A stretch of 64,000 nt of DNA from JACMJL01 sp963791805 (lineage in GTDB: Bacteria; Bacillota; Clostridia; Clostridiales; Clostridiaceae). Below, in pieces: positions 51,491 through 60,877 of the stretch (position 1 is the stretch's first letter; every line of letters starts with the position of its first letter). The notes under the pieces were generated by a model. That model worked only from the letters and a program-made list of their open reading frames with translations. It ran no database searches and was not told the DNA's origin. The position numbers and the translations under genes are program-made. The stretch covers positions 1,612,001 to 1,676,000 of the forward strand of contig CAWBTU010000006.1 in the NCBI GenBank assembly GCA_963791805.1, read 5' to 3'.

Positions 51491-52333
51491 ATGAAAGTAA
51501 TATCCTTAATAGAAAACACTTCTTCAGATAAAAAATTAGCTTGTGAGCACGGGCTTTCTATTTATTTGGAAAAGGATGATAAAAAATATTTGTTAGATAC
51601 TGGCGCCAGCGGAGATTTTATTGACAATGCATCTAATTTAGGAGTTGACTTAACAAAATTAGATGCTGTAATAATCTCACATAATCATTACGACCATATA
51701 GGTGGTCTTGAAAAATTATTAAATTTAAACAAAACCGTTAAAGTATATATCAAAAGCCAGTCAAAAAACCAATATTATCTTAAATTAGGTCCACTGAAAA
51801 AATACATTGGCGAGCGAAAAGGTCTATTTGAGGACTTTGCAGATAGATTTATATTTATTGATGATTCCTTTGCCCTCGCACCTAATTTATATATCCTATC
51901 TAATGAAGTTAACAATAAAGAATTCTTTTGTCAAGATACTAAACTTTGTAAATTGGAAAATGGAAAATTAGTAAAAGATGACTTCAAGCATGAATTATTC
52001 TTAGTTTCAATTGAAAATGATGAACTTGTAGTTATAAGTAGTTGTAGTCACAATGGTATTGTTAATATTATAGAGACAACTTCGAAACATTTTCCTGGCA
52101 AAACAATCAGTAATTTCATCGGTGGACTTCACATGCAAGGTCTTAGGGGTGCTAATTCATTGAATTGTACAACGGGGTATATTGACAAGGTGCTTGAAAA
52201 ACTTGCTGGCTTTAAAGTTGAAAAAATTTACACAGGACATTGTACAGGAATGAAAGCCTATAATTATATTAAGAGTCAAATTGGAGATAAAATTAATTAC
52301 TTTGAAACTGGACAAGAATTAACAATAAATTAG
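51491..52333 (+). CDS. MBL-fold metallo-hydrolase
   Basis: 280 aa from MKVISLIENTSSDKKLACEH, AGGAG at 8 nt (an ATG two codons earlier is too near it). The Zn site is ISHNHYDHIGG (HxHxDH-type with Asn in the second place), LDTGASGDF, SCSHNGIVN and FIGGLHMQG, ending in YTGHCTG. These are the motifs of the 7,8-dihydropterin-6-methyl-4-(beta-D-ribofuranosyl)aminobenzene 5'-phosphate synthase-like group. Substrate not known. Confidence 0.87.
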   Translation: MKVISLIENTSSDKKLACEHGLSIYLEKDDKKYLLDTGASGDFIDNASNLGVDLTKLDAVIISHNHYDHIGGLEKLLNLNKTVKVYIKSQSKNQYYLKLGPLKKYIGERKGLFEDFADRFIFIDDSFALAPNLYILSNEVNNKEFFCQDTKLCKLENGKLVKDDFKHELFLVSIENDELVVISSCSHNGIVNIIETTSKHFPGKTISNFIGGLHMQGLRGANSLNCTTGYIDKVLEKLAGFKVEKIYTGHCTGMKAYNYIKSQIGDKINYFETGQELTIN

Positions 52334-52338
52334 TTTGC

Positions 52339-52376
52339 AAAACTGGAGAAGTGTAATATATAGATTCTCCAGTTTT
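52339..52376 (+). terminator. Terminator of the MBL gene
   Basis: AAAACTGGAGAA and TTCTCCAGTTTT, 12 bp, followed by TTT on the plus strand, 5 bp past the stop. Confidence 0.88.
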
Positions 52377-52497
52377 TTTACTTTTTATTACAAGAGTTAA
52401 TGAAATATGTTTAACGTATTTCATTTGGGTGCTATAAGTAGTATACTTTAATGTAAATATAAAATAGAGACTTATAACAACTGGAGGATTCAATGAA

Positions 52498-53271
52498 ATG
52501 AAGAATAAAAGAGGCTTTTTAGCCACTATAGCAATTATAATTATTTTTACCCTAAATATGATATTTATGTTTGATATACAAATGTGTTTCGCTGAAGAAA
52601 ATAGGAATGTGCCTATATTAATGTACCACTATATTTCCAATGGCCCCTCTGACCCCTGTCGGATTACCCCAGAAAGGTTTAAGGAGCATATGGATTTCCT
52701 CCATAAAAATGGATACACTCCTATACTTCCTAAGCAACTTAATGATTATATAACCAAAGGAAAAGTGCTTCCTAAAAAGCCTGTCCTTATAACTTTTGAT
52801 GATGGGTATAAAGACAATTATATAAATGCCTATCCAGTACTTAAAAAATACAAATTTAAGGCAACCTTTTTTATAATTACAGATTTTATAGGTAAAACAC
52901 TTGATGGAGATACATATATGACTGGTGAACAATTAATACACTTAAACAGAAATAAGATGAGTATTAATTGCCATACCCAGGATCATGAAAGTTTGAAAAA
53001 CATGAGTTACAAAGATCAATATCGAGAAGTTTCAGATTCAAAGGATTATCTTGAGGAGCTTATAAGTAAAAATGTAGATTATCTTGCCTACCCATATGGA
53101 GATTATGATCAAACGACTCTAAATATCGCTAAAAAAGTTGGATATAAGCTATGTTTTGCTGTAAATGGTGATCACTCCGATACATCTAAAAATGCATATC
53201 ATATTGGTAGAATAACAATAAATCCAGATACAACTGTAGAACAATTAAAAATAGCCTTAGATTCATATTAA
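52498..53271 (+). CDS. Polysaccharide deacetylase family protein, secreted
   Basis: 257 aa. Signal peptide of about 28 residues (LNMIFMFDIQMCFA) then VPILMYHYIS. NodB motifs: LITFDDGYKDNY (motif 1, Asp-Asp), INCHTQDHESL (motif 2, HxxxH) and LAYPYGDYDQ (motif 3). The likely substrate is peptidoglycan or a wall polysaccharide from which acetyl is removed. The AACTGGAGG site lies 9 nt upstream. It converges with the GH8-like gene. Confidence 0.9.
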   Translation: MKNKRGFLATIAIIIIFTLNMIFMFDIQMCFAEENRNVPILMYHYISNGPSDPCRITPERFKEHMDFLHKNGYTPILPKQLNDYITKGKVLPKKPVLITFDDGYKDNYINAYPVLKKYKFKATFFIITDFIGKTLDGDTYMTGEQLIHLNRNKMSINCHTQDHESLKNMSYKDQYREVSDSKDYLEELISKNVDYLAYPYGDYDQTTLNIAKKVGYKLCFAVNGDHSDTSKNAYHIGRITINPDTTVEQLKIALDSY

Positions 53272-53287
53272 ATCTAAGGCTATTTTT
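53247..53287. terminator. Bidirectional terminator built from the two coding ends
   Basis: AAAAATAGCCTTAGATT and AATCTAAGGCTATTTTT form a 17 bp stem with a 7-nt loop. The left arm encodes the last codons of the deacetylase, and the right arm reaches the stop of the convergent minus-strand gene at 53286. Confidence 0.88.
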
Positions 53288-54407
53288 ACTTCCTGTCTTG
53301 TAGAGCTAGCAAAGCAGTTAAATTATTAAAAGAATATACTTTCTTTGTAGTTACATCTCCGAAGGATCCATATATTTCTGAATTTATGTCTTTTACTTGA
53401 AATGCTTCTAACTTAGTAATCATTTTATTGTAGTAAATTTTATCACCAGTTTTATTAAAAATCATAGCAGCTATTGAATATATAGCTGTAGACTGTATAT
53501 CACTTGTAGGTTTACCTGTTTTAACATCATAGCTACTAAATAAGGCACCAGTTTCATCTATTTGTTTTCTTAACCAGTTTATAGTATCCCGTGCATTTTC
53601 ATTAGCTTCAACCTTATTTAATAATGTTATTAAGCTTAATTGAGTATCAGCATTATTCTCTTCATCAAAACTTTCTTTCTCATTATTATATACCTTCCTA
53701 TATAAAGGTACTTCATCTGAAATTTTAGCTTTAGCTAGTAGTTCTGATGAATTAGTATATACTTTATCCCACTTATCATATAGCTTAGAAAGCAGTTTAA
53801 CAGTAGGTAAATCTAAATAACATATCGTAGTATTTTTTGATTTTCCATATTCATCTTTAAAATCTATAACTCTATTGTTTACAATCTCATTTTCGTAAAT
53901 ACTCTTAGAAATATTTACTGCAGTCTTTCTATATTTATAATCACCCCACCTATCATACCCATAAGCAAGTGCTTTCACTATCCTAAAATCATCAACGGTT
54001 GATGAAGCCTTATATTTTTCTTTCTCATTTTTTCTCCATGCCACTAAACCATCATTATTAATCATAGTATTTTTCACTATCTCATAGTGCTTATTAAAAA
54101 GTTTCTTATTTCCAGCTTCTACTGCATACAACATAATTAATCCTTCGGATTCAGATAAAACGTCATGCCCTCTAGTTGTGTCTCCAGTCGTAATTGAATC
54201 CAAGTAATTAGTATAAATTCCGTAGTTGTCTTCACTTAGCTTATTATTTATGAAATCATATACTAAAGTTTCATTCTCGCCCTTACTTTTATCTGCCCAT
54301 TGTTTTTCAATATTCCAAGGCTTAATAGAAACTATCTTTCTAACTATTATTATTGAAGCACTTAATAAAATAATAATTGTTATAGTTAATATAACTTTCT
54401 TTTTCAA
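53286..54407 (-). CDS. GH8-like glycosyl hydrolase, membrane anchored
   Basis: 373 aa with an N-terminal anchor (residues 6-24). TTRGHDVLSESEGLIMLYAV is the family-8 region in which Glu is the general acid; DDFRIVKALAYGYDRWGD follows in the same way and TQLSLITLLNKVE later. The all-alpha barrel probably cleaves a beta-1,4 glucan or a wall or matrix polysaccharide. The gene lies convergent to a deacetylase, a pairing common in exopolysaccharide processing. Confidence 0.75.
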   Translation of the reverse strand: MKKKVILTITIIILLSASIIIVRKIVSIKPWNIEKQWADKSKGENETLVYDFINNKLSEDNYGIYTNYLDSITTGDTTRGHDVLSESEGLIMLYAVEAGNKKLFNKHYEIVKNTMINNDGLVAWRKNEKEKYKASSTVDDFRIVKALAYGYDRWGDYKYRKTAVNISKSIYENEIVNNRVIDFKDEYGKSKNTTICYLDLPTVKLLSKLYDKWDKVYTNSSELLAKAKISDEVPLYRKVYNNEKESFDEENNADTQLSLITLLNKVEANENARDTINWLRKQIDETGALFSSYDVKTGKPTSDIQSTAIYSIAAMIFNKTGDKIYYNKMITKLEAFQVKDINSEIYGSFGDVTTKKVYSFNNLTALLALQDRK

Positions 54408-54607
54408 ATCCCCACCTACTTATCTTAAGTTTTATACAAGTATTACACTCAACTTGATTATTTTACCATGTAATCCGTGATTGTCAATAGACAATCTAAA
54501 TTTGTAGTATTTGTAATTAATATTAATAGATTACTGCAACTATAGGCTACAAAAATATTGACAAAATTATTATGATTATGGTATTCTTTCGTCTATACTA
54601 AGTAATA

Positions 54608-54838
54608 ATTAAAAAACTATGAATAGAGCCAGTAAACATTTATACCTTAAGAGAACAAAATCCATCGGCTGAAAGATTTTGTGGTAACTAATTGTTGAAA
54701 CCTACTCTAGGAGTTGTAAGCTAAACTTACCGGAATAAACCCGTTAAAGTTATTAAAGTTGGATTGCCTATGCAATCAATTTGAGTGGTACCGCGGATTA
54801 ACCTTCGTCTCAGTTTTGAGATGAAGGTTTTATTTTTT
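54608..54838 (+). promoter_or_regulatory. T-box leader of proS
   Basis: The T-box TGGTACCGCGG sits near 54787, with the preceding stem I, in which GAAACCTACTCTAGG offers the Pro codon CCT as specifier. The terminator AACCTTCGTCTC-AGTTTTGAGATGAAGGTT plus T run follows at 54803-54838. Uncharged tRNA-Pro binding would prevent termination. The specifier is inferred from position. Confidence 0.9.
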
Positions 54839-54870
54839 TATTTTTAATATAAGGACTGGGGGAATTTTTA

Positions 54871-56566
54871 ATGTATATGTCAAAAATGTTTATACCTACT
54901 TTAAGAGAAGCTCCAAATGATGCAGAAATAGAAAGTCATAAGCTTATGATAAGAGCAGCCTTAGCAAGAAATCTTGTTTCTGGTGTTTATAGCTATTTAC
55001 CGCTTGGAATTAGAGTTCTAGAAAAAATTAAAACAATCATTAGAGAGGAACTAGATGAAAAAGCTGCTCAAGAAATCCTTTGCTCTGCTCTTCAACCTAA
55101 GGAGCTTTGGGAAGAATCAGGAAGATGGAGAGATTACGGAAAAGAAATGTTTAGGCTTACAGATAGAAATGAGAGAGAATTCTGTCTTGGACCAACACAT
55201 GAAGAAATATTTACCAGCATCGTTAGAAAAGAAATAAATTCATATAAACAGCTTCCAATTAATTTATACCAAATTCAAACTAAATATCGTGATGAAAGAA
55301 GGCCTAGGTTTGGGCTATTAAGAACAAGAGAATTCATTATGAAAGATGCCTATTCCTTTGATAAAGATGAATTCGGACTAGATAAATGTTATAAAGAAAT
55401 GTATGAGGCCTATTCTAAAATCTTTGATAGATGTGCTCTTGAATGGAAAGCTGTACTTGCAGACACTGGCTCAATAGGTGGAACTGAATCTCATCAATTT
55501 ATGGCACTTAGTGAAATTGGTGAAAGCGATATTTTATATTGTACAGAATGCAATTATGCTGCTGATAGAGAAAAAGCAGAAATTCATGCTAGAAAAAGTC
55601 GAAACTAGTGAAGTTCAAAACCCATATGAAAAAATATTTACACCAAATCATGCTACAATCGAAGAAGTCAGTAACTTTTTAGGTGAACCAACTCAAAAAA
55701 TTGCTAAATCTTTAGTGTTTAAAATAGCTGACAAAATTGTTTTAGCACTAGTTAGAGGTGATCGAGAACTTAATATTGTTAAGCTTTGCAATGCTATAGG
55801 AACTATTGAGGAAAATATTGAAATGGCAAGTGAAAATGATATTAGAGCTATGGGAAGTGAGCCTGGTTTTATAGGACCAATTGGACTAAAACAAGTAGAG
55901 ATTTTAGTTGATAGAGAACTTGAACATTTAACTAATTTCTATACTGGCGCAAATGAAAAAGAATACCATTTAAAAAATGTTAACTTTGGTAGAGACTTCA
56001 CAGGGAAAGTAGTTGATCTTGCAAATGCAGCTGAGGGAGATAAATGTCCTCACTGTGGAAAACCAATGCAAATGGAGCGAGGAATTGAAGTTGGCCAAAT
56101 ATTTAAGTTAGGAACTAAATATAGCGAACCTATGCAGTGTTGTTATTTGGATGAAAAAGGTAAAAGTATTCCTATGGTTATGGGTTGCTATGGTATTGGT
56201 GTTTCAAGAATACTATCCTCCATTATTGAACAACATCATGATGAAAATGGAATAGTTTGGCCTATTTCAGTAGCACCCTATCATGTAGTTGTTGTTCCTG
56301 TGAATATAAAAGATGAAAACCAGTTTAGTAAAGCTAAAGAAATTTATGAATTACTCAAAATAAACGGTGTTGAAGTAATTCTTGATGACAGAGATGAAAG
56401 AGCTGGAGTTAAATTCAAAGATGCAGATTTAATTGGAATTCCAATGAGAATAACTGTAGGAAAGAAAATCGGTGAAGGAATAGTAGAATTCAAACTGCGA
56501 TATGAAAGCAATATACAAGAAATCCATATGGATTCAATTTTGAAGCAAGTTAAAGGCATGATTTAA
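54871..56566 (+). CDS. proS: Proline--tRNA ligase, reading frame broken by one extra base
   Basis: The 5' part (54871-55608) has MSKMFIPTLREAPNDAE, AARNLVSGVYSYLPLG, FCLGPTHEEIF (motif 2 region) and TKYRDERRPRFGLLRTREF. The 3' part, in the +2 frame, holds the bacterial editing domain (YEKIFTPNHATIEEVSNFLG) and RMITV/anticodon domain. At 55593-55597 five A stand where four would keep the frame: HARKVETSEVQNPYEK results. As ProRS is essential and everything else is intact, an indel error is the likeliest cause. The T-box leader and normal RBS (GGGGG) are in place. About 564 aa if repaired. Confidence 0.88.
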
Positions 56567-56613
56567 TCTAAATCATGCCCTCATAATTATTTTTTAACTA
56601 TTGGTGTATTTTC

Positions 56614-57537
56614 TTATTCATCAAAAAAACTATGCTCCCAGTTTTCATTAAATATATAGCAAGTTGCAGGTCTTCCTGCAGTAACTTTTTCTTTTTCAGT
56701 TTCTATTACCATTTTCATAATTTTTCTTCTAAAATTAGCTCTTGATAAAGGTTTTTCAACATTAAGTATTGCCTCATAAAGTTTTTGAGCCTCTCTAAGG
56801 GTAAAATACTTAGGTAAAAGATTAAATGCTATAGGTGTATATTCTATTTTATTTTTTAATCTTTCCATAGCACAATTTATTAAATCAATATGATCAAAGG
56901 CTAATTGGTTTTTGCTAGATTCTATAAGTTCATAGGAAGGAACAGTAATAGTGATAATACCGTTTTTAACAAATTTCTCAGTTACAAGATACTCTATTTT
57001 GATATCCTCTTCATCTGAAACCAATGTTATATTATAAGTATCAACTCTTTCTGCACCAGAGTTATTGGAAGAAATAAACTTTTTCTTTACAGTAAACCAT
57101 TTTGTTTCACTGGCATCATCACCTGCAATAGGTTTAATATTAGTCTTATCAGCTAAAGCTAAATATGCTATAGAAATAACCCTCATTCTTGGGTCTCTTT
57201 CTACTAAATCACCGAAAGTTTTTAACTGTTCAAAGTATACATTATCAATACTTGTTTCCTCTTTTAATTCTCTATAACAGGCATCACTAAGCGCTTCATC
57301 CATATTTACAAAACCACCCGGCACAGCCCAGCATCCAAGATAAGGATGGTCTCCCCTCTTAATCAAAAGTATTTTCAGTGCTTTGTCTGGGTCTTTTCCC
57401 TCTACAGGTAAATTATCCACTGTAAAAAGTAACATATCTACCGTGTTGGATGGCCTGTCATAATCACCTGGTATATATGTATCTAAAAACTCTCTTTCCG
57501 TCAACCCATCTTTGTTCTTAACATCTATATTTCTCAT
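56614..57537 (-). CDS. Nudix hydrolase with C-terminal winged helix (NrtR-like)
   Basis: 307 aa. The Nudix box is within GGFVNMDEALSDACYRELKE then ETSI (about 83-107). The C-terminal region (about 225-300) has FTLREAQKLYEAILN and LSRANFRRKIMKMV, the winged-helix of the NrtR family that represses NAD biosynthesis genes with an ADP-ribose-binding Nudix domain. Whether it is a regulator or a hydrolase is open. The gene is followed by a 116 bp gap to the glycosylase. Confidence 0.85.
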   Translation of the reverse strand: MRNIDVKNKDGLTEREFLDTYIPGDYDRPSNTVDMLLFTVDNLPVEGKDPDKALKILLIKRGDHPYLGCWAVPGGFVNMDEALSDACYRELKEETSIDNVYFEQLKTFGDLVERDPRMRVISIAYLALADKTNIKPIAGDDASETKWFTVKKKFISSNNSGAERVDTYNITLVSDEEDIKIEYLVTEKFVKNGIITITVPSYELIESSKNQLAFDHIDLINCAMERLKNKIEYTPIAFNLLPKYFTLREAQKLYEAILNVEKPLSRANFRRKIMKMVIETEKEKVTAGRPATCYIFNENWEHSFFDE

Positions 57538-57653
57538 AGCTTTTCTCCCTTCTTATCTATCTTTTCTATTTATAAAACTATATAAAGTCAACATGCTTTG
57601 TATCTATTTGATACTATAACTTTAGCTTCATTTTAAAATAAAATCAATAGCTA

Positions 57654-58270
57654 TTATTTCACTGATACAAATTTATTACCTTTTATATAAAATCTCCATG
57701 GAAAATCCACTGCTTCTTCTGCATAGTCAATGCCAATTCTTTTACTAGTTACTATTTCTGGTATATATCCATCATCCTCAAAGTAAAATTCATCTTCACA
57801 CAAATCTTTTCCATTAGCAGTTTTATCTATTCCCATTGCCATGCATAGTTTTCCTGGTCCATTAGTAAGATTTATAATTTGTTTTGGAGTTAGTTCCTTT
57901 AATTGTTTCTTATATCTTTTAACTGCCATTTCCTCTATTCCTTCTATAGGTTCAATTGCTCTTATGAGGACAGCTTGAGGAACATCAATTTCTCCAGCCA
58001 CTATATTTACACAATAGTGCATGCCATAAACCATAAATACATATATAAAGCCTGGTTCTCCGTACATTATTTCTGTTCTATTTGTTCTTTTACCTCCATA
58101 AGAATGGGCAGCCTTATCAATAATTCCCATATATGCTTCAACTTCAACAATTCTTCCCCTTATCTTTTTTCCATCTATAACATGTGTTAATATTTTACCG
58201 ATAATATCTTCTGAAAGTTCTAGTGAAGATTTTTCATAAAAGTTTCTTTCTAGTATATCTATTTTTTCAT
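57654..58270 (-). CDS. DNA-3-methyladenine glycosylase (AAG/Mpg family), start broken in a homopolymer
   Basis: The frame open from 58130 gives 158 aa, but coding sequence extends upstream: ILERNFYEKSSLELSEDIIG, KILTHVIDGKKIRGRIVEVE, then AYMGIID. The ATG at 58270 with GAGGG is one base out of frame: six A stand at 58262-58267 where seven would give MKKIDILERNFYEK. With that base the protein is about 205 aa, the family length. Catalytic residues are in EVEAYMG (Glu) and NGPGKLCMAMGI. It removes alkylated purines. Confidence 0.85.
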
Positions 58271-58319
58271 ACCCTCTTTCTATATCACATGATGATAATT
58301 ATATTTTAGGCTAAAAAAA

Positions 58320-58349
58320 GCTAGTTTACTATAAATATAATAAACTAGC
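58320..58349 (-). terminator. Terminator of the PAP2 gene
   Basis: GCTAGTTTA and TAAACTAGC (9 bp) with a 12-nt loop, and TTTTTTT after it on the minus strand, 25 bp past the stop at 58375. Confidence 0.85.
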
Positions 58350-58374
58350 ATGATTTAAAGGAATTATTGATGTT

Positions 58375-58896
58375 TTATAAGAAAAAAACAAGTATAGAAC
58401 ATATTGTTCCTAAAAGCATACCAACCAATACATCTGTTGGATAATGTACTCCTAGATACATTCTTGAAATGCCCACAACACAAGCAAATAATATAAAAAT
58501 TGGAGCTAATTCTGGGAAGTACAGTGAACACATTATAGCAATACAAAAAGCAGCGGTGGTATGTCCTGATGGAAAGGAATAACTATCAATTCCTATTTTT
58601 TTTATATTTAAATTATTTATTAACAAAAAGGGTCGTACACGATTCACCGTAATCTTTATTATTTGTGCTGCTATAGAAGCTATTATAAGTGATACAGCAG
58701 TTCTTATTCCAAGAAATTTAATAGTATATGAAGGAATTAGTAAAGCAAATAAGCAGAAAAAAACACTAAAGGTTAAAGAGCCTAAATAAGTTATATAGGG
58801 CATAGTATTATCGAGTGTTTTGCATTTTATACCATTGTTAACCATTACTAGAATATCGCTATCTTTTCTTTGAATCTTTTTTAATAATGCATCCAT
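58375..58896 (-). CDS. PAP2-type phosphatase
   Basis: 173 aa membrane protein, with about five helices. The acid phosphatase signature is complete: KITVNRVRP (K-x6-RP), PSGHTTAAF (PSGH) and SRMYLGVHYPTD (SR-x5-H-x3-D). Such proteins dephosphorylate undecaprenyl pyrophosphate or phosphatidate. The remnant of uppP at 60.5 kb makes a role in undecaprenyl recycling worth considering. Confidence 0.9.
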   Translation of the reverse strand: MDALLKKIQRKDSDILVMVNNGIKCKTLDNTMPYITYLGSLTFSVFFCLFALLIPSYTIKFLGIRTAVSLIIASIAAQIIKITVNRVRPFLLINNLNIKKIGIDSYSFPSGHTTAAFCIAIMCSLYFPELAPIFILFACVVGISRMYLGVHYPTDVLVGMLLGTICSILVFFL

Positions 58897-59321
58897 AATC
58901 TTATCAACTCCTTGTCTTTATTTTATAATACCTTTGTTACGCTTATGTTATGAATATGTTATATTCTAATATAATTTTACTTAATTAACCTTTAAATAAC
59001 CTTAAGAAAATAACAAATTATTTACTAGCATTCGTATACAATACCACATTTCCTATACCTACTTTATGATTTTAACCTAATTTTAATCTTAATTTTAACA
59101 GTTCTTAATTTAAACAAGATAGTATTCTATTATAAAGATTAAGGGGGTTCTATTTTATGAAAAAGGATAATATATGAACATACCTAAATACAAGAAAATA
59201 GTGTATATTATTATATATATTGCAATCCTAATAACTAACTACAAATAATAGTAAAATAAAGAGAATAAAGTCTTTGTTACCTATTGGTTCACTATTTTAC
59301 TATGAAAGTGCGGTGATAATT
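58897..59321 (+). promoter_or_regulatory. Regulatory region of the response regulator gene
   Basis: The gap before the OmpR-type gene is AT-rich and holds direct repeats of TTTTAAtcTTAATTTTAAcag type near 59080-59120, which could be binding sites for the regulator, and an AAGGGGG site before a short frame. No other gene is evident in this region. Confidence 0.4.
59174..59248 (+). CDS. Short membrane peptide or fragment, 24 aa
   Basis: An ATG with AAGGA 6 nt upstream opens MNIPKYKKIVYIIIYIAILI then TNYK before TAA. It is a single hydrophobic helix and may be the truncated start of a sensor or a leader peptide. It lies just before the response regulator. Confidence 0.3.
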   Translation: MNIPKYKKIVYIIIYIAILITNYK

Positions 59322-60002
59322 TTGAAGGATTTTAAAATTCTTTTAGTAGAAGATGAAAGACAAATGGCAATGTTTATTGAAATGGAATTAAGTCATGAAG
59401 GTTATATAGTTGATGTAGCTTATGATGGTAGAAAAGGGTTTAATCTATCGGAAGAAAATAATTATGATTTAATACTTCTTGATATTATGATTCCTGGCTT
59501 GAATGGAATTGAAGTTTGTAGAAGAATACGTCAGTCCTCTAATGTGCCTATAATTATGCTTACAGCCAAAAGTGATATCTCTGATAAAGTTTTAGGGCTT
59601 CATGTTGGCGCAAATGATTACCTAACAAAACCCTTTGCTATAGAAGAATTATTTGCTAGAATTCGTGTATATTCTAGAGAAAGAATAATAAAAAACAATC
59701 TTACTACAATAAAAGTAAATGATATTCTCATGGATAATAAAACCCATCAGGTGTGGAGAGCTAATAAAGAAATTGAACTTACAAAAAAAGAATATGACCT
59801 TTTAGAAATGTTACTAATTAATAAAAATAATGTACTTACTAGAGAACAATTAATTGGAACCATCTGGGGATACGAATATGTTGGTGATACAAACGTTGTG
59901 GATGTGTTTATAAGCTATCTACGAAGTAAGCTTGATGATGGGTTTAAGGATAAAACTATAACTACTGTACGAGGTGTAGAATATGTTATTAAAGGTGAAT
60001 AA
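59322..60002 (+). CDS. OmpR/PhoB-family response regulator
   Basis: About 226 aa from a TTG start (MKDFKILLVEDERQMAMFIE), with CGGTGATAATT before it. The receiver has the acidic pair VEDE, the phospho-acceptor Asp in LILLDIMIPGLNG, Thr in IIMLTAKS and Lys in YLTKPF. The C-terminal winged helix has ELTKKEYDLLEMLLINKNNV then REQLIGTIWGYEY and VDVFISYLRSKLDDG. A decayed histidine kinase follows, so it may be an orphan. Confidence 0.9.
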   Translation: MKDFKILLVEDERQMAMFIEMELSHEGYIVDVAYDGRKGFNLSEENNYDLILLDIMIPGLNGIEVCRRIRQSSNVPIIMLTAKSDISDKVLGLHVGANDYLTKPFAIEELFARIRVYSRERIIKNNLTTIKVNDILMDNKTHQVWRANKEIELTKKEYDLLEMLLINKNNVLTREQLIGTIWGYEYVGDTNVVDVFISYLRSKLDDGFKDKTITTVRGVEYVIKGE

Positions 60003-60005
60003 GCA

Positions 60006-60495
60006 ATGAAACATAAGATTATTATAAATGCAAAAATCTCTATAAAAATAACTTTTGTTTACGCTGTAATGTTCTCACTCTTTTTACTTCTTATTAATGC
60101 TTCAATCTATTTGGAATAAAATATTACTTATACAATCAAGCTAATAAACAATTAAGTACGAAACTACTAATATGGCAAGTTTAGTTGAAAAACTTCTATT
60201 CCTCGCTAAGGGTGATAGCGGAACTCAAAAAATAGATATTAGTTCAAACATTCAAGAAAATGAAGTAAATATAACCGTCAGTGACCTTGGTATGGGTATA
60301 CCAAAAGATGAAATTGAAAAGATATTTGATAGATTTTATACTGCTGATAAATCTAGATCCAAAGAAAATTGTGGAACAGGACTTGGGCTATCTATAGCAA
60401 AGTGGATTGTAGATATGCATGAAGGAAGTATAAATGTAGAGAGTGAAGAAGGAAAATACACTAGAATAATTATAACTTTAAATTTAGATAACTAG
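60006..60495 (+). pseudogene. Histidine kinase, gutted by deletions
   Basis: The N-terminus is MKHKIIINAKISIKITFVYA, with a first membrane helix VMFSLFLLLINASIYL. In a shifted frame GIKYYLYNQANKQLSTK follows, typical of the sensor's outer loop. Then MASLVEKLLFLAKGDSGTQK, part of the dimerisation region, is joined to NIQENEVNITVSDLGMGIPK and GTGLGLSIAKWIVD, the ATPase G1 and G2 boxes. The H-box with phospho-acceptor His and the N-box are missing. Frameshift plus at least two deletions. Confidence 0.85.
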
Positions 60496-60502
60496 TAGAA
60501 AA

Positions 60503-60535
60503 ATAAGGTGAAAGAAAAGATTTCTTTCACCTTAT
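60503..60535. terminator. Bidirectional hairpin terminator
   Basis: ATAAGGTGAAAGAAA and TTTCTTTCACCTTAT, a perfect 15 bp stem with a 3-nt loop, lie between the kinase remnant and the uppP remnant. Confidence 0.85.
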
Positions 60536-60712
60536 AAAATATATCCCTATAACAGCAAACCCCAATACAAATCTGTACACTGCAAATACTCCAAAACCCT
60601 TATTTTTCAAATAATTCAATAACCCTTTGATACTAAGAGTACCCACAATAGCTGATGTTAAGATTGCTACAGCAAAAGGAACCTTATCAACATGAACACC
60701 ATTTATAATTCA
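60527..60712 (-). pseudogene. Undecaprenyl-diphosphatase (UppP) C-terminal remnant
   Basis: The frame reads PFAVAILTSAIVGTLSIKGL and YRFVLGFAVIGIYFIR, the last two membrane helices and the C-terminus of a UppP/BacA-type undecaprenyl pyrophosphatase, and then stops inside the hairpin. The first two thirds are missing. No start codon precedes it. Confidence 0.7.
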
Positions 60713-60840
60713 TTTGTTAATTATCTTCTTTTCATTTAGAAGATATAATATAAACTCACTAATTAGTATTACATATTAATATTAGAATGATATTAAATAA
60801 AGATTAAAATCTGATTAGAAGGATTGTTTTCAGTGCAAAG

Positions 60841-60868
60841 AAAAAAAACATCCTATCGAATGTTTTTT
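60841..60868 (-). terminator. Terminator
   Basis: AAAAAAACAT and ATGTTTTTTT form a 10 bp A/T stem with an 8-nt loop, 10 bp after the stop of the gene at 60878. The GC content is low, so it is probably weak. Confidence 0.6.
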
Positions 60869-60877
60869 TAGTTAAAA

